Shown piece by piece: positions 38,367 through 49,630 of a stretch of DNA of 64,000 bases. Below the pieces are notes generated by a model. It was not told where the DNA came from. It saw only the letters and a list, made by a program, of their open reading frames with translations, and did not search any database. The DNA comes from Anseranas semipalmata. Lineage: Eukaryota > Chordata > Aves > Anseriformes > Anseranatidae. Within the stretch, counting starts at the first letter, position 1; every line of letters starts with the position of its first letter. The stretch spans positions 936,517 to 1,000,516 of the forward strand of contig VXAA01007212.1 in assembly GCA_013399115.1 (NCBI GenBank). Direction: 5' to 3'. Both the position numbers and the translations under genes were made by a program.

Positions 38367-41300
38367 ACAACAAAAAAAAACCACTACAGAAACCAACATT
38401 TAGCCATCATACTTTGTCTTTTTACTGGCTGCTGATCAAAGCTAGGGTTCAACCTGGAAAACCATGGCCCTGTGACAACCTGAGAGGACTGCTTTGTACT
38501 CACCACAGAGCCTAACAAAGTCTTCAAGCTCCAAGGGTCTTGGCTTTTTTTTAAGCAATTCTTAGAAGTTTCTTTCTACTCTGAACATGCTGCTGCTTTC
38601 TTTACCTTCAGCCAATTAAGTCCAACAAGCTCAAGCGAGCAATTGCAATGATAAATCAGCTCTAGTATGAGCATGGCCAACAGCCCTGGCAACTGTCCAC
38701 TTTTAACTTCAGCACTTCTCCCTCACTATCCATTTCGAAGTGTCCATTTTAAGTCAGAACACCACTACCTGCCAACATTGCCCCCTCGCCCAGCTCTCAG
38801 GGCTACACTCCCAAAGAGACCAAACAGGCACGGTGGGCTCTCCGGCCCAAATTTAAGCTAGGTGCTAGCTCTGGGAGTCAGACCTGTCAGACACGCACAA
38901 ACAGCTACTGCCCTGTCCCAGGTATGCTGGAACTGCTGTGTGTGAATAACACAGAGCTACGCGCATTTTCCTGAAGTAGAAGTCCCATTCAGATACCCCA
39001 ATATATGGGGTACCTCCTAAAGAGCCCCGGCTCTGCCTGTGGCAGTTCAGGCTAACAACAGCAACCGCGCAGGTGCCCTGCAAAGGAGCTGGACTAATTC
39101 AGACAGCCCAGGGGCAATGGGATGTTATGATGAACTTTAATTTATTTACCTTACCCTAGTAAGCAAAGTGACACATGAATGCAAGATGCCAGATGGAGTA
39201 AGCTGGCTGGAAACAGAGAAATGCCTGGGGTTTCAGGAAGGACCTATGTTTATGCAAGACTGGAAGCTGAGGGCAGAAACAGCAGAGGCACACAGGACGA
39301 AGCCTCACCACGCATTCGATGAGGTACAGCCTCTGCTGGTCATCTTTGCCTGGATCTCCAAGGCGAGCCTGTAAAGCAGCGAGGCATCACAAGAGGGAGG
39401 CAGGTGCTCCTGGGGCCTTGCGGTGCACGTGGGGTTTTAACGTTGCAGCCAGGAACGATGCAGCTGTAAGTCTGGCAAGGGTAGAGGCACTGTCCTTGCG
39501 TGGTGCTCGCAGCTCTCTGGGTGGAGAGCACCAACTCCGAGGGTAAAATACTGTTTTTCTCTTAGTATACGTAACTCCAATTAACCTTATTGGAGCATTG
39601 TGGGTACACTGAGAAGATTACACTCCTTAATGTGCAGTTACAGCTGTATTGTAAATGCAACATTACATGTTTTCTATTATGGTTCAAGACCGCTATGCTC
39701 TTCAAGACTGTTATAAACCTCAGAAAACAGGGGTTTATAATGGAAACACTGAAACACTCAAGTCTAAAAGCCCCGGCAGAGAGGAAATACAGCTATAAAT
39801 TCAGCTTGTGTTTTCCAGCATATACATTGACAAGGTATGAATAATATGTATTTCTACACTTAGAACAGACATATGTACACATTGCTCAGGGTAACCTTTG
39901 CTGTAAAAGTGGAGGATGGAAAGAGCTCAAAGTGAAAAGAGCAACCTTTTGTCTTGTCTTTTACAGAGTTACGACAATTGCAATAATGACATAAAAACAG
40001 CAATTGAAATTTAGTAGCCTGTGCACTACGGCTGGATTCTGAATACACAGGTTTTTTTAAAGGGTGGGTTATATTTTTGCAGCCAGTGAGAAGAAAAAGA
40101 TACCTCTCCCCAAGCCCCTTCAGCCTCCTTATTTTGAAAAGAATTGGCAATTTGGATACTGCTCAAATGACATTGCAAATCAACTCACTAGCTATTGCAA
40201 GTATATCAGTCCTCTGATATATATAATATGGTCCCTAGCTTCTTAATACTAGCAAGGAGCAAAATTTGGACTAGCAATTACTGGACTTGATAATGTAAAA
40301 AGACACCAATCTGTTTGGCAAGAGAAAGATGGGCAGGCAACCGTGCTATTATTGGGGCTGTGACATTTGGGAATTTCTTCAGATATTAATAGCAACCGCA
40401 GAGGTGGGTCAATATAATACCATTAGCCGCATCACGCTGTTTGACTTCTGATATGTACCGGGAAAGGAAAACAAAACCAACACAATTGCTTTTGCTTTTT
40501 GTGAGGCACGCTGACGTCAAGTGCAACAGGGAAATCCATGCCTGTTTTAGACAGTGCAGGTGGAGCAGGAGGGTCATGCTCTTTGCTGGGGTAGCCCTCA
40601 CCCCCAGGAGGGAGGCAGGAGAGGCACCCACTGCTCGGGGCTCAGCGCAACCATGGTTCCCACCACCATCACCCTCCTCCTCGTCCTGTGGCACTTGCCC
40701 TGCCCCAGGGTTTTGGTGGCATCCTGGCCATGCCACTGCCCTGGAGACAGAGCTGCCAGGACTGCGGCGGCTCTTGTTACCTGGGATGAGCTGACATATG
40801 TGGTGTCAGCATGCAGGGAAATGCCCAAAATGCAGAGAGGCTGTAGGCAAATGTGGTCCCTGTTTTTGATATTAGTGCTGCTCATGTTTGGGAAAGGTTC
40901 TTGAACGTGTATGGGATGCTTTCAGATTCAGTGCCAGTGCCCCAGCAGATTATTTTCTGTTACATACCCATTAGCAGTGTCTGATACTGTGAACAACGTG
41001 AACATCGGGTACGCCAGAAGTCTGTGAGGTGTATGAAACGCTTCAAGTGAGAAGCAGCCCAAGAGCCCTCCCCATTACAGCAGCTGGATTTTAGGTACCG
41101 ACACTTAAGTTTGGCGCATCTTACCAACCCCTCTGACATTAGCTGCAACATCCTCATTTCAGATGCATATCCCCTCCTTGGGGGTGAGCGTTCAGGAGCA
41201 CCACGCTTAACATTTCTGCATGCGTTTGATTCACGAAGGATACCTGCTCGTTAGCTGTGTGCTTTCTACCTTTCCATACCACAGCAGCCCTGGTGCCCAC

Positions 41301-42663
41301 GGTGTAAAGCCCAACCCGCCCAAAAGCCGAACCTCCACACTGACTTCAGAGCAGGAAGGGAATTGCCCCATTGTCCAGACCCGGCAGCATCTGGCAGCGG
41401 CTGTGGAGATTAATGGCACAGCTGCTTTATTACCATCAAAAGGGCAACGCAGTTCTCGGCAGAACTGAGAGCTGCCTCTTGCGTCTTCCCTTGGGTGAGA
41501 TCTGCACTCCTGTCTTTGCTTCCACTTTTTTTCATTTAAATAGGGTCTTGCACCAGTAGCCTTAGCTAAAAACGTCCTCTCTGCTCCTACAGCATGCCCA
41601 CTCCCTGCTGTGCCACCCCAGAAGTAGTTGCTGAGTACCAGCGTCACCGGCCATAAGCAGTGCATATAGCAAATCTGCAGTCTTCAGCATCGCTAGTAAA
41701 CTACCTGTAGGAAAGGGCCAGCGGGTTACAACTGTGCCACTGAACTCAGTCCCTGTCCGCATGATGTACATTCAACCCTGGAAGGCCCACAGAGCATCCT
41801 CGTGCCATGGATTTCCCAAAGCTCTCCAGCAAATTTCCTCTCAGGTGTAAGGACCAACAGCAAGGCTGGGAGAGCTCCCCAGGCAGCCACTTGTCAGAGG
41901 ATCACCGCCAAAATGCTGGGGAGTGTGTTACCTCAACCAGGAAGTACACGAAGCTGTTCCTCCTGCCTGCGCTCTCCTGACCCTCTCTGTTTTAAGCAGC
42001 AGCATGAAACCGAAGCGTTTCCAAGGATTTCCACTGCTGACCGTGGTGATCTGCGCAGCCTGAGAATTTCAGCTGCCTACAGCTCAGCCTCCCTGCAGCA
42101 AACAGCAGAAACACTGGAACAGGGAAATGTACGCAGGCAAAGGCTCTTCCAGCTACTTACACAAAATTTCTGTTTCGCTATTTCTCTCTACTAAGACCTA
42201 GAAAGTCAAGATAAAAGGGGAAAAACAAAAAGGAAAAGAAAAATTATAAAAGAAAGAGGAATTAAAAAAGCAAGCTTAAATTCAGCAAGAAGTTGGATGT
42301 CATAAGACCCTTGTTCACTAGATTTCCAGTCCCTACAGGGAGTGGGATTTGTTCCCCCGCCTTCTTCTAAGGGTGAATGAGCATTTATTCCTGCTCACCT
42401 TCACCCAGAGGAGCCCACAGCCGCGCTCCTAGACGGGGCTGCGAGGGAGAAAGGCGTCCCAGTGCAGCGGGTCCCACATGCTAACGCTGCAAATGCCGCC
42501 CAAGCCAACCCCAACGGAGGTGACCGGCCCAACGATGGGCGACGGGAGCGAAACGGCAAAAATCTCCCAGCTGAAAGCACAGCGCCAGGACAGCCGGTGG
42601 GACAACGGGACGTACGACCCCCCTCCTCCTCCAACTCGGCGGCAAACGCTAGGACATCCTTAC

Positions 42664-42754
42664 CTTTACGTTTCTCCCACGCCTCTTCCACCGGTTCCTG
42701 TTTGGCCTGCCGGCACGGCGGCAGCCCGAAGGGAGCGGTGGAGAATGTAGTCAT
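42664..42754 (-). CDS. TBXAS1: Candidate first coding exon of TBXAS1 (N-terminal extension)
   Basis: On the minus strand an ATG at 42754 has A at -3. It opens a 30-codon frame beginning MTTFSTAPFGLPPCR and ending EEAWEKRK, followed by AAAG and a strong donor gtaagg. The first in-frame triplet upstream that stops translation is TAG at 42827-42829, so this ATG is the first available in frame. The exon ends in phase 1 and the anchor exon supplies two bases before its ATG, giving an uninterrupted join (…RK-E-MNG…). The human protein, as I recall, also has a Glu just before its NG. The peptide resembles nothing I recognise. It would put a charged, cytosolic-looking 31-residue leader ahead of the P450 anchor. 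It could instead belong to another gene, or translation may begin at the exon-2 ATG. Confidence 0.5.
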
Positions 42755-42825
42755 CCTGCCTGGCACGGAGCGGGCAGGTGCCTGGAAAGCTGCCCCCGGC
42801 GCGCCGGCCGGGCAGAGGCCGCGGG

Positions 42826-42843
42826 ACTACAATTCCCAGAAGC
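42826..42843 (+). promoter_or_regulatory. ZNF143/Staf-type motif
   Basis: ACTACAATTCCCAGAAGC is nearly the canonical ZNF143 (Staf) site and fits the promoter motif ACTAYRNNNCCCR. Such sites sit close to transcription starts of CpG-island genes and help recruit polymerase and hold promoter contacts. It overlaps the in-frame stop upstream of the exon-1 ATG. Confidence 0.8.
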
Positions 42844-42895
42844 CCTCGGGCCCGCCGTGCCTTGCCCCCCCGCGCGGCCCCTCGCCGAGCACTTG

Positions 42896-42908
42896 TGGGG
42901 GTTGTAGT
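42896..42908 (-). promoter_or_regulatory. Second ZNF143/Staf-type motif, opposite orientation
   Basis: The reverse complement ACTACAACCCCCA fits ACTAYRNNNCCCR and is preceded by an ETS-like 'ACAGGA'. It is about 57 bp from the first motif and points the other way, an arrangement often seen in divergent promoters. Confidence 0.7.
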
Positions 42909-43273
42909 TCCTGTGGGGCGCCCCCCCACCCTGCTCCCCCACGCTCCGTGATATTGCTGGGAAGGGGTTTGCAAGGCCGCGTGGTGGAAGGAAACAGGCA
43001 CTCTGACTCCTGTTAAATAGATATATTTTAAATATAAACATGTACGTATGTGTACAAAAGCAAAAGTCAGCAAGTATTTTTTTCTACAGAAAGGGGAAAA
43101 TGGGAAGTTTGTGTAGTTGCAACGCTCTTTTTGATTCAGGTGGAGATTTGGTTTGCTGGGAAGGGAAGGGGGAAAAGAACAAAACAACGATTGTAAGCAA
43201 GTATTGCCAAATAACTTTGCAAAATCAGATGGGAGAAACTCAAATGTTCCCATACACTAATTAGTTAATAACT

Positions 43274-43335
43274 GGCCTCAAGCCTTCAAACGTGCCCGTA
43301 CTTAACTGTATCCTCCACTGAAGTGAATGCAATTG
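43274..43335 (+). repeat. Ancient amniote repeat fragment ('cttaact…ccactgaagt' family)
   Basis: 'ccttcaaacgtgcccgtact' followed by 'taactgtatcctccactgaa' parallels a common palindromic amniote repeat. That repeat reads roughly 'CCTGCAAACACTTACGCACGTGCTTAAC…CACTGAAGTCAATG'. It is an old copy, matched by eye, without a certain family name. A second copy lies at 45052-45116. Confidence 0.45.
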
Positions 43336-43423
43336 AATCTCATACTCCAGTTGTTCCAGAAACTCGAGGCCTCTAGAAATTATAAGCATGGCTTAGTAAT
43401 GGTGAGATTTTAGAAGTAATTAA

Positions 43424-43493
43424 GGGCTTATCCACATTGGGAGTTGCTGCACAGTAGCTTCACTTGCGTAACTCCCCTCCCCAGTGCTGGACA
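43424..43493. repeat. MITE-like palindromic repeat remnant
   Basis: 'tccacattgggagtt' is mirrored by 'aactcccctccccagtgctgga', leaving an imperfect inverted repeat around a central 'cacagtagcttcacttgc'. This resembles the short non-autonomous palindromic repeats common in turtles, crocodiles and birds. Confidence 0.5.
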
Positions 43494-44729
43494 CGTATTT
43501 TGCTATTTTGCACTCATGCTGCTTTATTCTGAATTTGTTTGCACCATTTGGGCTTTCAGTTCACAAGTTACCTTCACGTGAATTGACAGGCTTGTGCAAG
43601 GTGAGCCTAAACTGCCTGTTCTATTTTAACTTGTGTTTAAGCCTTTGTTTTTGTTTTTGTTTTTTAGGCATTTCTCCCCAAAGCTAGGTATTTCTTTTGA
43701 AGACCAGAAGTGAAGTTTGTCACACAATCGCTGCTGTCCTGAATTTGGGAGATCAGTAGAAACACTAAATGCCCTAAGACCACAAAAAAACTTTGGAAGC
43801 ATGGTCCTATTTGCATAACTGGGATCAAAATATTTGTTTTTCTAACTCTGAGAGGAAGGCTGTGCAGAGAATGCCCTCCTTTCAGAGCAAAATCTTCACT
43901 CAGTAATTAGTCCTTGTGCACAGCAAGTTTTAATGATACTTCATGGAGAACATACATAAAACTTATAATCTGTCCAGAGTATAGTCCAAGCTTTAAAGTT
44001 TTGCCCAAATTTTATTAATTGCACATGCATCAAAAATGTGAATAATGTTAATGTACAACCAGCCAGAAAAGTTCTTCCAAGACCAGTAGTTATTAAGCTC
44101 ATGGATATACAAACAGCTTTCCATTATCTGAGGCAAAGAGGAGGAGAAGAAAAGGTTGTTTTCCTAGGTAATGGAAAACAATAACACAAGAGCGATGCAG
44201 GAGGTCGTACTGCGCATACAGGTGGTCCCCAGGATGGCTTCTTAGCTTCCACACAGCACCAAGCCAAAGCTGGCTGTGTGCAGTTGTATGGCAATGTTCC
44301 CAAATCAAGAAGACTGCCCAGAGCCTGGGACGTGATGCGGAGGCACACACAGAGTCCTGCCAGGACTGCAGAGAGGACCCACGCTGCTCCCCGGCTTGTG
44401 GCGCTGAGACCGCGCAGGGCTGGTGGGTGGCCACTGGATGTCTTCGCTCAAGCCAAGCCACCAAGCTGCTGCTGGAGTCCACCTGGCCCGGGGAAGGGTT
44501 TAGCTGCGTGGCGAGGCACCGCGTCTCTTCTTGTACTTCCAGAACAAGCTGGCACCACACGAACAGCATACTTACTCCGTAACCTCAATCAGCCTTCCAG
44601 GATGATTAAGATTCTACAGTATGCAACTCTTAAAAGTAAGGTTTCATAGACTTGCTAGAAAAATGTGAGTTTTGACCTGGCACTTCTCATTCTGAGATTT
44701 CTGAATAATCTTTTTTAATGCAGGTTTAG

Positions 44730-44766
44730 AAAAGAAAAAGAAAAAAAGGAAAAAGAAAGAAAGAGT
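44730..44766 (+). repeat. Purine-only A/G tract
   Basis: Repeated gaaaa and gaaag units with no pyrimidine. Confidence 0.8.
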
Positions 44767-45051
44767 GTGTTCTTTTGACTTCAGTTCAAGTTCAATTGAT
44801 ACAAAATCTATTAATCATTGGCATGAAATTTACATTGTGAATGTATTAAAGCAGAGACATCGAAAAGCTGGGATGGATTGCTTCCTAAGATCTTGTGCCA
44901 TTAAGGGTGGAGCTACGTTTGTTTCCTTTTTTTGTTCTGAACTCTAGCATTTGGTTGACTGAGACAGTATTGCTTATTATAAATGAGCTGTAAGAGAACT
45001 GCTTTTGTGCCACACAGGATTATAGCTTACTCCAACAGGTGCTTTGTTAGT

Positions 45052-45116
45052 CCCTGACTCTGCAAAGACTTGCATAACCAAATACAGCAGGAATAAGTCC
45101 ATTGAAATTGCTAAGG
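45052..45116 (+). repeat. Ancient amniote repeat fragment, second copy
   Basis: 'ccctgactctgcaaagactt' and 'aagtccattgaaattgctaa' correspond to the 'CCTGATCCTGCAAAGACTTA' and 'AGTCCCATTGAAGTCAATGG' arms of a common palindromic amniote repeat. It is an old and diverged copy. Confidence 0.5.
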
Positions 45117-48100
45117 TCTGTCTAATGTTTTCATCTTTCTATTTCCCAGAACAATAAAGGTCTCAGTCATCTATTATTTGCAAGAATTCACAGATAAAAT
45201 CTGAATAAAGAGGAAGCATGGGTAATATAGCACCAGACCCTCCTATTGTTTCGCTGAAGTAGGGAAATCCACTGGAGACCAAACTTTCTGTAAACACTGG
45301 CCTGACACTGGACGCCTTTCTTCCCTCCCCGAGGGAGCAGATGACATGGGGGGACCTCAGCCCACCCCACTCACCTGATCCCCTCTAACACAGAGCTGGA
45401 AGAGATGCCATCTGTAAGGACTGCAGCAGGATGAACATGATGCTTTTCCCATATGGAAAAGAGAAGCAAAGTCCAGGTGCAGACGATTTCCCAATAGCAG
45501 AAGGCAGGATGAGAGGAGAAATGCTTAATGTGCCAACAGTGCCAGAGCAAAAAATCCCACTGCCTTCCACAGGGGAGCTTTCTTAAAACCCCTGCACAGC
45601 ACAGCAGCGGGGCTCCAGCCTGTCTCCTTGCACAGAGATGAGCGGTCAAGCTCTCAGTTCCCTTCAGCTGCACACATGGCAAAAGCTTTCTGTGTGGTTT
45701 CCATATTTTGGGAAGACCAGAGCTTTCCTCGGCAAGTTCCCTTGAACACCTAGTAGGTGAGGGAAAAATGGGTGTAGAAACAATGATCTTGCACAGCGTT
45801 GAGCAGCAAACCAGAGAGCCCAAGTGCTCACGCTTCCCACAAATACCTCTTGCTGCTGCACCTCGGTTTCCTGGGCACTCGCTGAGACAGGAGCTGATGC
45901 TGCCGTCTCACCCCATCCCCAGTAGCATCCTACTCTGGGGAGGAATTTGTGGGACATTTTCACTGGGGTTTGACTGACCGCGAGTAAGCAGCGAAATCAG
46001 CTTCTCAATCGGCAGATGCGATGGCAAGCATGCAGCGTGTGCACAATACTTAATTTGCTCCTTTGTAACCTTGATGACATGCTAGAAACCGAAGCAGAGG
46101 GAAGCTTGTGGGAGGACAGTTCCTCGTCCTGCGACCAGGGAGAAAAGGATGTTCCCCCTCCTGGTGCCGGGGAGAGCTCTGCTCTTCCCACCCTTGGCCC
46201 TTGCTGGCAGATGGAAGGAGGCCATGGGGGGAATCCGGGCTGGGGAAGCCGCAGGAGCAGCTGCACCCCGGCGGGCGAATTTCGGAGGCTCCGCGTTGTT
46301 CTTGCCAGCAGATGGAGCAGGGCTGGCATGGGACGAGCAAGCTGCAGGGAGGCCCTCCTGCCTCCCTCCTGCCCCTTCCCAGGAGCAGCTCCCCCCTGGA
46401 GGGGCTTCACCTTTCCTCCCCGGGAGCTCTTCCTCCTTTCCCCCCCCTGGCTGGAGGATCCAGCCCAAAGCTCTGTCAGGATGTAGGTACACCTCTCCCA
46501 GGGCTGCCTGCTCACACTGGCACGTGTGGACACCCGAACAAGGCAAGAAAGGTTGTATAGAAGTGTTTATCACTTCTTCAGTGGTGCGTGCATATCTGGG
46601 CTCACATGTCCGCAGGCACACACACACACCCTTTCGCAATTTGGCTGTGGACTACATCAGGAAGATGGAGACCTTCCACGTACCTGCGTTAACCTGCCAA
46701 TTCTCCTGAACTGGTCAATGTCACTGTCTGTAATGGCCAACAAGGTTATTTTCCACTCTTATTTCTGTTTCTGCTGAGTTTAAACCAGGATCAACATGAA
46801 AGATGGATATGTGCATGTCAGTTCAGCAAATTAAACCTACAGAGCTAAGAACGACCAGATTCCCAAGGTGAAAAATCAGAGATGGGGGTGGAAATGGAGA
46901 TGAATTACTCTTTTCCTGCTTAGCCTTGGACACAGGAATAAATGGAAAAAGGCAAGATTAGCTCTCTACCCTCCCTCTTGCCTTAGGGTCCCTCTCCAAG
47001 ACAGATCCCCCCCGACACCCATTTCTTCTCCCCTTTCATTTTTGTTGTGACATTAAGAGACACAGGTCTTTCTGCAGCTCCCACCCATCCTATACATTTC
47101 AAGCTTCGAAAGTCAGCGATAACAGTCCTCCCCAGACTGGCACACAGCAGCGTGTTGTTCCCATGGCATGATTGCTCTGGCTGTGGATAACGTGGTGGGT
47201 GAAGGTGAGGAGAGCACCAACAGCTGCATTTCCATCTGCCAGTGTCAGAGCCCACCACCCCGTGCTGTCTCGATGGGTCACTTCTGCACAGGTAACCCCT
47301 CTGCAGGTTGCAGGGCTCACTGTGGCGAAGGTGGTCAGGAAATAAGGCAATCCATGGAACGGGCAGGGACAGCAGCTCTGGCTCCTCCTCAGCAGGCAGC
47401 ACGCAGCGGGCGTTACAGTCAGCCAGTGGATAATGCAGGCACAGCGCCGCTAATGCGTGCGTGCTTCAATGCAAGCATAAAGACTGACAGGTTGTCCTAA
47501 GAGCAACTGAAGTGCTGTGCAGGATACAACATACCCTACAGAATATGTACTTATTTGCAGAGAGAGACGTTTGCAGGTAACCTCAATATTTACGCCACAT
47601 TCTTCCCTGTTTTCCCTTTTGGTTTTTATTATTCTGCTTTTTGAAACGAGCTCATTATTGTTCCTCAGGGGAGTGGGAATATTTTCTTTTCCTTATTTTT
47701 CAAAAGCAGTTCTTTTGTTTATGTCATACATATGATCTTCACCATCATTAATTAAGACATCACCTGGTGTTATGCCCACAGGGGCAAATACGAGCTTTGT
47801 AAATGGAAAAGTACATCAGTAGCTCATTTGGTTAATAATGGCCTACACATTTGAAGCCAAAACGTAGTTGTGTAGCTCTGGTATGTTCCAAAACTGCCAT
47901 ACTAATGTCATTTATTTTAGCCTGTTGGAGAAAAAACAGAGATGATCGAAAATCCCAAAAGCTTATATCTGAGAAAGAACAGCAAGAAATCAAGACGATT
48001 TATATTCTATCTTACACTCTTTTAGGGGCAGAAAGAGGTCCTCCTGCAGAAAATGCCTTTGACATAGAAGTTTGACTGATTTGCTGGATAGACAGTAAGG

Positions 48101-49597
48101 AATAGCATTTTATAAGGTATTTATGGGGTATTAAAAATCAAAAGTGGCCGAGTTTTCTAATGGATAAAGTGAAATATTTAAGGGTTTGAACAGAGGCACC
48201 ATCTGCACAGGAGCGACCCCAGACCAATTGACAGCGTGCGAGTGTGTGCGTGTGTTTCAGAGAGACATTCTTTGTTTCAGTTCCATTATAATTCTTTTAA
48301 ATATTTATTACTGGAATGTAAATTGTGCTGAAAACTGAGGTCTTTGCTTTGGAAAAACCAGACAATCACCTACCACGGGTGTCGTGGCTCAGAGGAATAT
48401 CCAAGTCCCCTTCAGAGAAACAAAAGGATTCGGTTATATAAACAAGTCACTGTGTTGAATTATAAAAGTGAAAAAAAAAGACCCAAAACCTGCTGACTGC
48501 TGGTTGAACTACTCCTTGGCTATGTGTGAACTGAAGTTCTGCAGATCTAGCAAGAAGCAGGAGCGATATTAAAATGAATAGGTTACAAATAGTGGAAATA
48601 GTCCAGCAAGCACATTCAGAATATGCAGCCCTAAGTATGGTTTTGTTTTCAGATTGCTTTGTCTTTATTTTGAATGTAAAACATTAATAAGCTTCTTAAG
48701 GAGATTGGGGATGGGAGAAAACACTGGCTGATCACCTTAAAGCCCAAGAAAATAAAAAAAGTTCTCAAGTTGCTGGATGAAATAACAAACCAGAATCGGT
48801 TTATACTTCTTACATTGCTATGAAAGCTTTACTTCTTGATCATTTCCAGACACCAGAAGGTTATTAAAAATCCACAAAGGAAAAAGAAATTCTATGTTTA
48901 CATGAGCTTTAAAACTTATTTTGGGACCTCAGCTTGTTACCGGTGTAACGCAAAGGGCAAGCCTGTAGCATGACAAGAATTGCTTGCCAAAAAGAGGGAC
49001 CAGGGACTAATACTACTGACACACTGGGAGGGATTAACCACATAGTTTTGAGGAAGACACTCTGTTCTGGAGGGTCAAAACTGAAGTAGGCTGATGTGGA
49101 TAGCACCAGTGCTTAGATGCAGGTATTTGTGCTGCTTTAAATCGCACTGTCGTTTCAAAGATATAAATAGGCTTGGAAAAATCAGATTATTGGGAGGATT
49201 AAATTGGGATCAGTGTCAGTAATAATCTATTCCTTTGCGGTGACACCAATTTAAAAAGGGAAAGTTTGGGGGAGGGGATTCACGTTGTACGACATTGCCT
49301 GTGGGCTGTGTGGGAACGGGGAATAGAAAGGAGGGGAAGGAGGGTTAGAGAGCACAGCTACCTGTGTCTGGTAGGGGCCCAGGGGAGTACGAGGGCACAA
49401 GATCCTCTTCAGCAACAGCACTGGCCCAGCACCCTGTCTCACCAAACGCTAGTTACAGTGAGTGAGTGCTAACATATGCAAGTCGTTCTAGTTTGTTAAA
49501 TTAATAAAGTCCCTCTGCAGCCTGCATCCCAATACTTACAGCCCCACCACCCAGTATACTCCAAGAGCCACAAAATCATACAGGGATATTTTCTTTA

Positions 49598-49624
<27 letters not shown>
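49598..49624 (+). repeat. (TC)n microsatellite
   Basis: About thirteen TC units are followed by a T-run. Pyrimidine-only tracts like this can form triplex DNA. Confidence 0.95.

Positions 49625-49630
<6 letters not shown>

Larger units (their letters stand above)
29292..42663 (-). other. TBXAS1: Putative first intron of TBXAS1
   Basis: The intron starts (minus strand) with gtaagg next to 42664 and ends with 'cttccacag' next to 29291, about 13.4 kb. It contains the CR1 insertion with its flanking duplication, AT-rich spacer, (TA)n and (AAAAC)n microsatellites, and a GC-richer pocket at about 34980-35560. I saw no convincing additional exon. Alternative untranslated exons cannot be excluded without transcripts. 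Confidence 0.5.
42415..42995. promoter_or_regulatory. CpG island promoter of TBXAS1-type transcript, possibly divergent
   Basis: This is the densest CpG stretch in the window (for example 'ggcgcgccggccggg' and 'cccgcgcggcccc') and stands out sharply from AT-rich flanks. It includes the first coding exon on the minus strand and two oppositely oriented ZNF143/Staf-type motifs. No TATA box was seen near the expected start. Transcription of the minus strand probably starts between about 42790 and 42900. Whether a rightward transcript also starts here is not shown by the sequence. Confidence 0.75.

Noticed and set aside
42462..43016. Plus-strand frame of about 184 codons across the CpG island
   Set aside because: It overlaps the better supported minus-strand exon and the ZNF143 motifs. 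It is a Pro/Ala/Arg-rich product of CpG-island composition.
46149..46709. Plus-strand frame of about 186 codons
   Set aside because: Three or more frames on both strands are open over the same bases, a GC-composition effect. There is no domain or motif.
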